In this document: positions 61,275 through 64,000 of the stretch, piece by piece
Position numbering within the stretch: position 1 is the first letter of the stretch
Layout: every line of letters begins with the position of its first letter
DNA from: an uncultured Clostridium sp.
GTDB taxonomy: Bacteria; Bacillota; Clostridia; Clostridiales; Clostridiaceae
Assembly: GCA_900539375.1 (NCBI GenBank)
Contig: UQBY01000014.1
Span: 1-64,000, forward strand
Reading direction: 5' to 3'
DNA: 64,000 nt
The notes under the pieces: generated by a model
Databases searched by the model: none
Told to the model about the DNA's origin: nothing
What the model saw: only the letters and a program-made list of their open reading frames with translations
Position numbers and translations under genes: made by a program

Positions 61275-62468
61275 TTATTTAAGGCAATCTAATTTTTTAA
61301 TTCTTTCTACTGCCTTTATAACATTTTCTCTGTCTCCAAATGAAGTAAGTCTAAAGTATCCTTCTCCATTATTACCAAATCCAACACCTGGTGTTCCAAC
61401 TACATTTGCTTCTTTTAAAAGTAAATCAAAGAAATCCCAAGATTTCATTCCATTTGGACATTTTAGCCATACATATGGAGAATTTTCTCCTCCTACATAT
61501 TCTATTCCCATTTCAGTTAATGCAGAACCTATTATCTTAGCATTTTCTTTATAATACTTTATAACTTCTCCTGTTGCTTTTCTTCCTTCTTTAGAGAATA
61601 CTTGAGCAGCACCTCTTTGAACTATATATGGTACTCCATTAAATTTAGTAGTTTGTCTTCTAAGCCATAATTTATTTAAAGCAACTCCTCCAACTTCTAA
61701 TTCCATTGGAACTATAGTATATCCACATCTAACACCAGTAAATCCTGCTGTCTTTGATAATGAACATATTTCTATAGCACAAGATTTTGCTCCTTCAATT
61801 TCATATATGCTATGAGGGATATTTTCATCTGAAATAAATGCTTCATAAGCTGCATCAAATAAAATTATTGCTCCCTTTTTCTTTGCAAATTCAACCCATT
61901 TAGTTAATTGTTCTCTTGTATAAACAGCTCCTGTTGGGTTATTTGGAGAACAAAGGTATATTAAATCTCCTTCTAAATCATCACTTGGCATTGGTAAGAA
62001 TCCATTTTCTTCATTTCCATCCATGTAGTTTATCTTTCTTCCACCACTCATAACATTTGTGTCAACATAAGCTGGATAAACTGGGTCTGGAATTAATGCA
62101 ACTGCTTCTGTTGAGAAGATATCTAATAGATTTCCTAAATCACTCTTAGCTCCATCACTTACGAATATTTCATCTGCAGATAATTCTACATTGTGTTCTC
62201 CATAATATTCTTTTAAAACATCTTTTAAGAATCCATATCCTTGTTCAGGACCATATCCATGGAATGTTTCTTTATGAGCCATATCATCAACAGCATTATG
62301 TAATGCTTCTATTACAGGTGCACAAAGTGGTTGTGTAACATCACCAATTCCTAAAGAAATTACCTCTTTATCTGGATTTTGAGCCTTATATTCATTAACT
62401 TTTTTAGCTATTGTTGAAAATAAGTAGCTATCTTGTAACTTAAGAAAGTTTTCATTAATTTTTATCAT
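61275..62468 (-). CDS. dapL: LL-diaminopimelate aminotransferase
   Basis: DapL makes LL-diaminopimelate directly from tetrahydrodipicolinate, replacing the succinylase or acetylase routes. The 397-residue enzyme has the PLP lysine in CSLSKTAGFTGVRCGY (Lys239), YLCSPNNPTGAVYT and LFDAAYEAF, with Asp and Tyr contacts. KETFHGYGPEQGYGFLKD is diagnostic of DapL. A GGAGG site precedes the ATG. With dapA it covers the pathway entry and the aminotransferase step. Confidence 0.94.
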   Translation of the reverse strand: MIKINENFLKLQDSYLFSTIAKKVNEYKAQNPDKEVISLGIGDVTQPLCAPVIEALHNAVDDMAHKETFHGYGPEQGYGFLKDVLKEYYGEHNVELSADEIFVSDGAKSDLGNLLDIFSTEAVALIPDPVYPAYVDTNVMSGGRKINYMDGNEENGFLPMPSDDLEGDLIYLCSPNNPTGAVYTREQLTKWVEFAKKKGAIILFDAAYEAFISDENIPHSIYEIEGAKSCAIEICSLSKTAGFTGVRCGYTIVPMELEVGGVALNKLWLRRQTTKFNGVPYIVQRGAAQVFSKEGRKATGEVIKYYKENAKIIGSALTEMGIEYVGGENSPYVWLKCPNGMKSWDFFDLLLKEANVVGTPGVGFGNNGEGYFRLTSFGDRENVIKAVERIKKLDCLK

Positions 62469-62552
62469 TTTTATCCTCCAATTTATAAATATGTATTTTA
62501 TTATTTTGGTTTATCTCACCTAAAAGTTTAACTTTTATTGAAATTTTATATT

Positions 62553-62561
62553 ATTATAACA
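62553..62561 (-). promoter_or_regulatory. Extended -10 promoter of dapL
   Basis: TGTTATAAT on the minus strand, about 90 bp before the dapL start. No good -35 box is seen. Confidence 0.5.
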
Positions 62562-62594
62562 TTATTTTTATAATTTTTATATAACTTAATTGAT

Positions 62595-64000
62595 TTACAT
62601 ATTATTCTTTGCAGCTTTTATTAATGCAACAAATAATGGATGTGGCTTATTAGGTCTTGATAAAAATTCTGGATGATATTGAACTCCAACAAAGAAATCA
62701 TTTTTATCTATTTCTACAGACTCAACTAATCTTCCATCTGGAGATAATCCTCCAAAGTCCATTCCATTTTTAATATATTCTTCTCTATATTCATTATTAA
62801 ACTCAAATCTATGTCTATGTCTTTCTTCTATAAATTCTTTTCCATAAGCTTCATAAAGTTTGCTATTAACTTTTATCTTACATGGGTAAAGACCAAGTCT
62901 CATTGTTCCTCCCATATCTGTAACACCCTTTTGACTTTCCATTATATCTATTACAGTATGTTTTGATAGTTCATCGAATTCTCTTGAATTTGCATCTTTA
63001 TAGCCTAAAACATTTCTTGCAAATTCTATAGCTGCAACTTGCATACCTAAACATATTCCTAAAAATGGTATATTATTTTCTCTAACATATTTAACAGCTT
63101 CTATCTTGCCTTCAACACCTCTGTTACCAAAACCACCTGGAACAACAACACCCTTACAATCCTTTAGTCTTTCACTAACAGTTTCTTTAGTTATTTCTTC
63201 ACTGTCAATCCATTCTATTTCAACTTTTAAATCATTAGCAAAACCTGCATGTTTTAAACTTTCAACTACTGAAAGATAAGAATCATGAAGTTGTACATAC
63301 TTACCTATTATAGCTATTTTTATAGTTTCAGTTGCATTTTTAACCTTTTCTATCATAGCAGTCCATTCAGTTAAATCACATGTAGTTCCTTTAATTCCAA
63401 GTTCTCTACATACAACTTCTGAGAAATTGCTCTTTTCAAGCATTAAAGGTGCTTCATATAATATGGGTAATGTACTATTTTCTATTACACAGTCTTTTTT
63501 AATATTACAGAAAAGTGAAATCTTATGTTTAACCTCTTCTGTTACTGGTCTATCACATCTACATATTATTATGTTTGGAGATATTCCAAGACCTTGTAGT
63601 TCTTTTACACTATGTTGTGTAGGTTTTGATTTTAATTCTTCTGAACCTTGTAGGAAAGGAATTAAAGTTACATGTATAAATAAACAATTTTCTCTTCCAA
63701 CTTCTAAAGAAACTTGTCTTATAGCTTCTAGGAAAGGTTGAGATTCTATATCTCCTACAGTTCCTCCAATTTCAGTTATTATTATATCTGCCTTAGTTTT
63801 TTCTCCAAGTAAATAAACTTGATTTTTTATTTCATTAGTTATATGAGGAATAACTTGAACTGTTTCTCCTAAGTATTCTCCTCTTCTTTCTTTATTTAAA
63901 ACATTCCAATAAACCTTACCTGTTGTAATATTAGAATACCTATTTAAACTTTCATCAATAAATCTTTCATAATGTCCTAAATCTAGGTCTGTTTCTGCTC
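62595..64000 (-). CDS. pyrG: CTP synthase (start beyond the right edge)
   Basis: PyrG converts UTP to CTP with glutamine as nitrogen donor. The open frame continues past 63443 to the window edge, so the ATG there is internal. The synthetase part is seen in EIGGTVGDIESQPFLEAIR and VTLIPFLQGSEELKSKPTQ (KTKPTQ-type loop, here KSKPTQHS). The glutaminase domain has the nucleophile in LGICLGMQVA and the His-Glu pair in YHPEFLSRP. About 468 residues are present; roughly 65 N-terminal residues with the ATP site are outside the window. Confidence 0.96.
   Translation of the reverse strand, partial: AETDLDLGHYERFIDESLNRYSNITTGKVYWNVLNKERRGEYLGETVQVIPHITNEIKNQVYLLGEKTKADIIITEIGGTVGDIESQPFLEAIRQVSLEVGRENCLFIHVTLIPFLQGSEELKSKPTQHSVKELQGLGISPNIIICRCDRPVTEEVKHKISLFCNIKKDCVIENSTLPILYEAPLMLEKSNFSEVVCRELGIKGTTCDLTEWTAMIEKVKNATETIKIAIIGKYVQLHDSYLSVVESLKHAGFANDLKVEIEWIDSEEITKETVSERLKDCKGVVVPGGFGNRGVEGKIEAVKYVRENNIPFLGICLGMQVAAIEFARNVLGYKDANSREFDELSKHTVIDIMESQKGVTDMGGTMRLGLYPCKIKVNSKLYEAYGKEFIEERHRHRFEFNNEYREEYIKNGMDFGGLSPDGRLVESVEIDKNDFFVGVQYHPEFLSRPNKPHPLFVALIKAAKNNM

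Overview
The window is a very AT-rich chromosome segment from a low-GC endospore-forming Firmicute. It most resembles Clostridium sensu stricto, in the neighbourhood of C. perfringens or C. baratii. That placement is inferred from base composition, strong AGGAGG-type ribosome binding sites, an SpoIVFB-type protease, a MinCDE system beside mreBCD, an LL-diaminopimelate aminotransferase and a NEAT-domain haem locus; no rRNA or tRNA gene is present to confirm it. Nearly all genes lie on the minus strand. Three forward genes (an HD hydrolase, a dacF-like carboxypeptidase and an unrecognised protein) are the exceptions.

Region 1 (1-5.5 kb): the start of a Na+/alanine-glycine symporter under a tandem glycine riboswitch; a MerR regulator translationally coupled to a small SCP2-type lipid-binding protein, behind a promoter with the 19-bp spacer typical of MerR control; leuA behind a T-box; an HD hydrolase; and dapA.

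Region 2 (5.6-16.7 kb): a compact carbon-phosphorus lyase locus. A PhnF-like GntR regulator is followed, after a terminator, by phnG-H-I-J-K-M-L, a PHP-domain phosphoesterase, and the phosphonate transporter phnD-C-E-E. PhnN and PhnP are absent, and the PHP protein sits where the cyclic-phosphate step would be encoded. This is the most interesting accessory module here.

Region 3 (16.9-28.3 kb): a MetE-like methyltransferase, a GNAT acetyltransferase, a decayed ogt gene, rlmD, a lipoprotein, comEA, a dacF-like gene with an altered KTG motif, an RluD-family synthase, an LCP protein, yqeK, nadD, yhbY, and a decayed tnpB of the IS200/IS605 type.

Region 4 (28.5-47.6 kb): obg, rpmA, prp and rplU with an L21 leader; a GntR/ABC operon with two related permeases; an RNA methylase; an unrecognised protein; a haem-uptake operon (three-NEAT surface protein, lipoprotein, permease, ATPase) with a Fur-box candidate; cca, a nucleotidyltransferase, rng and the DUF2344/radical-SAM pair.

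Region 5 (47.6-64 kb): the shape and division block (SpoIVFB, rodA, minCDE, mrdA, mreDCB, radC, maf), a SPOR-domain protein, a DUF1846 protein, dapL and most of pyrG. Several start codons were moved from the longest possible ORF to the one with a well placed Shine-Dalgarno sequence; each case is stated. No CRISPR array, prophage or intact insertion sequence was seen.
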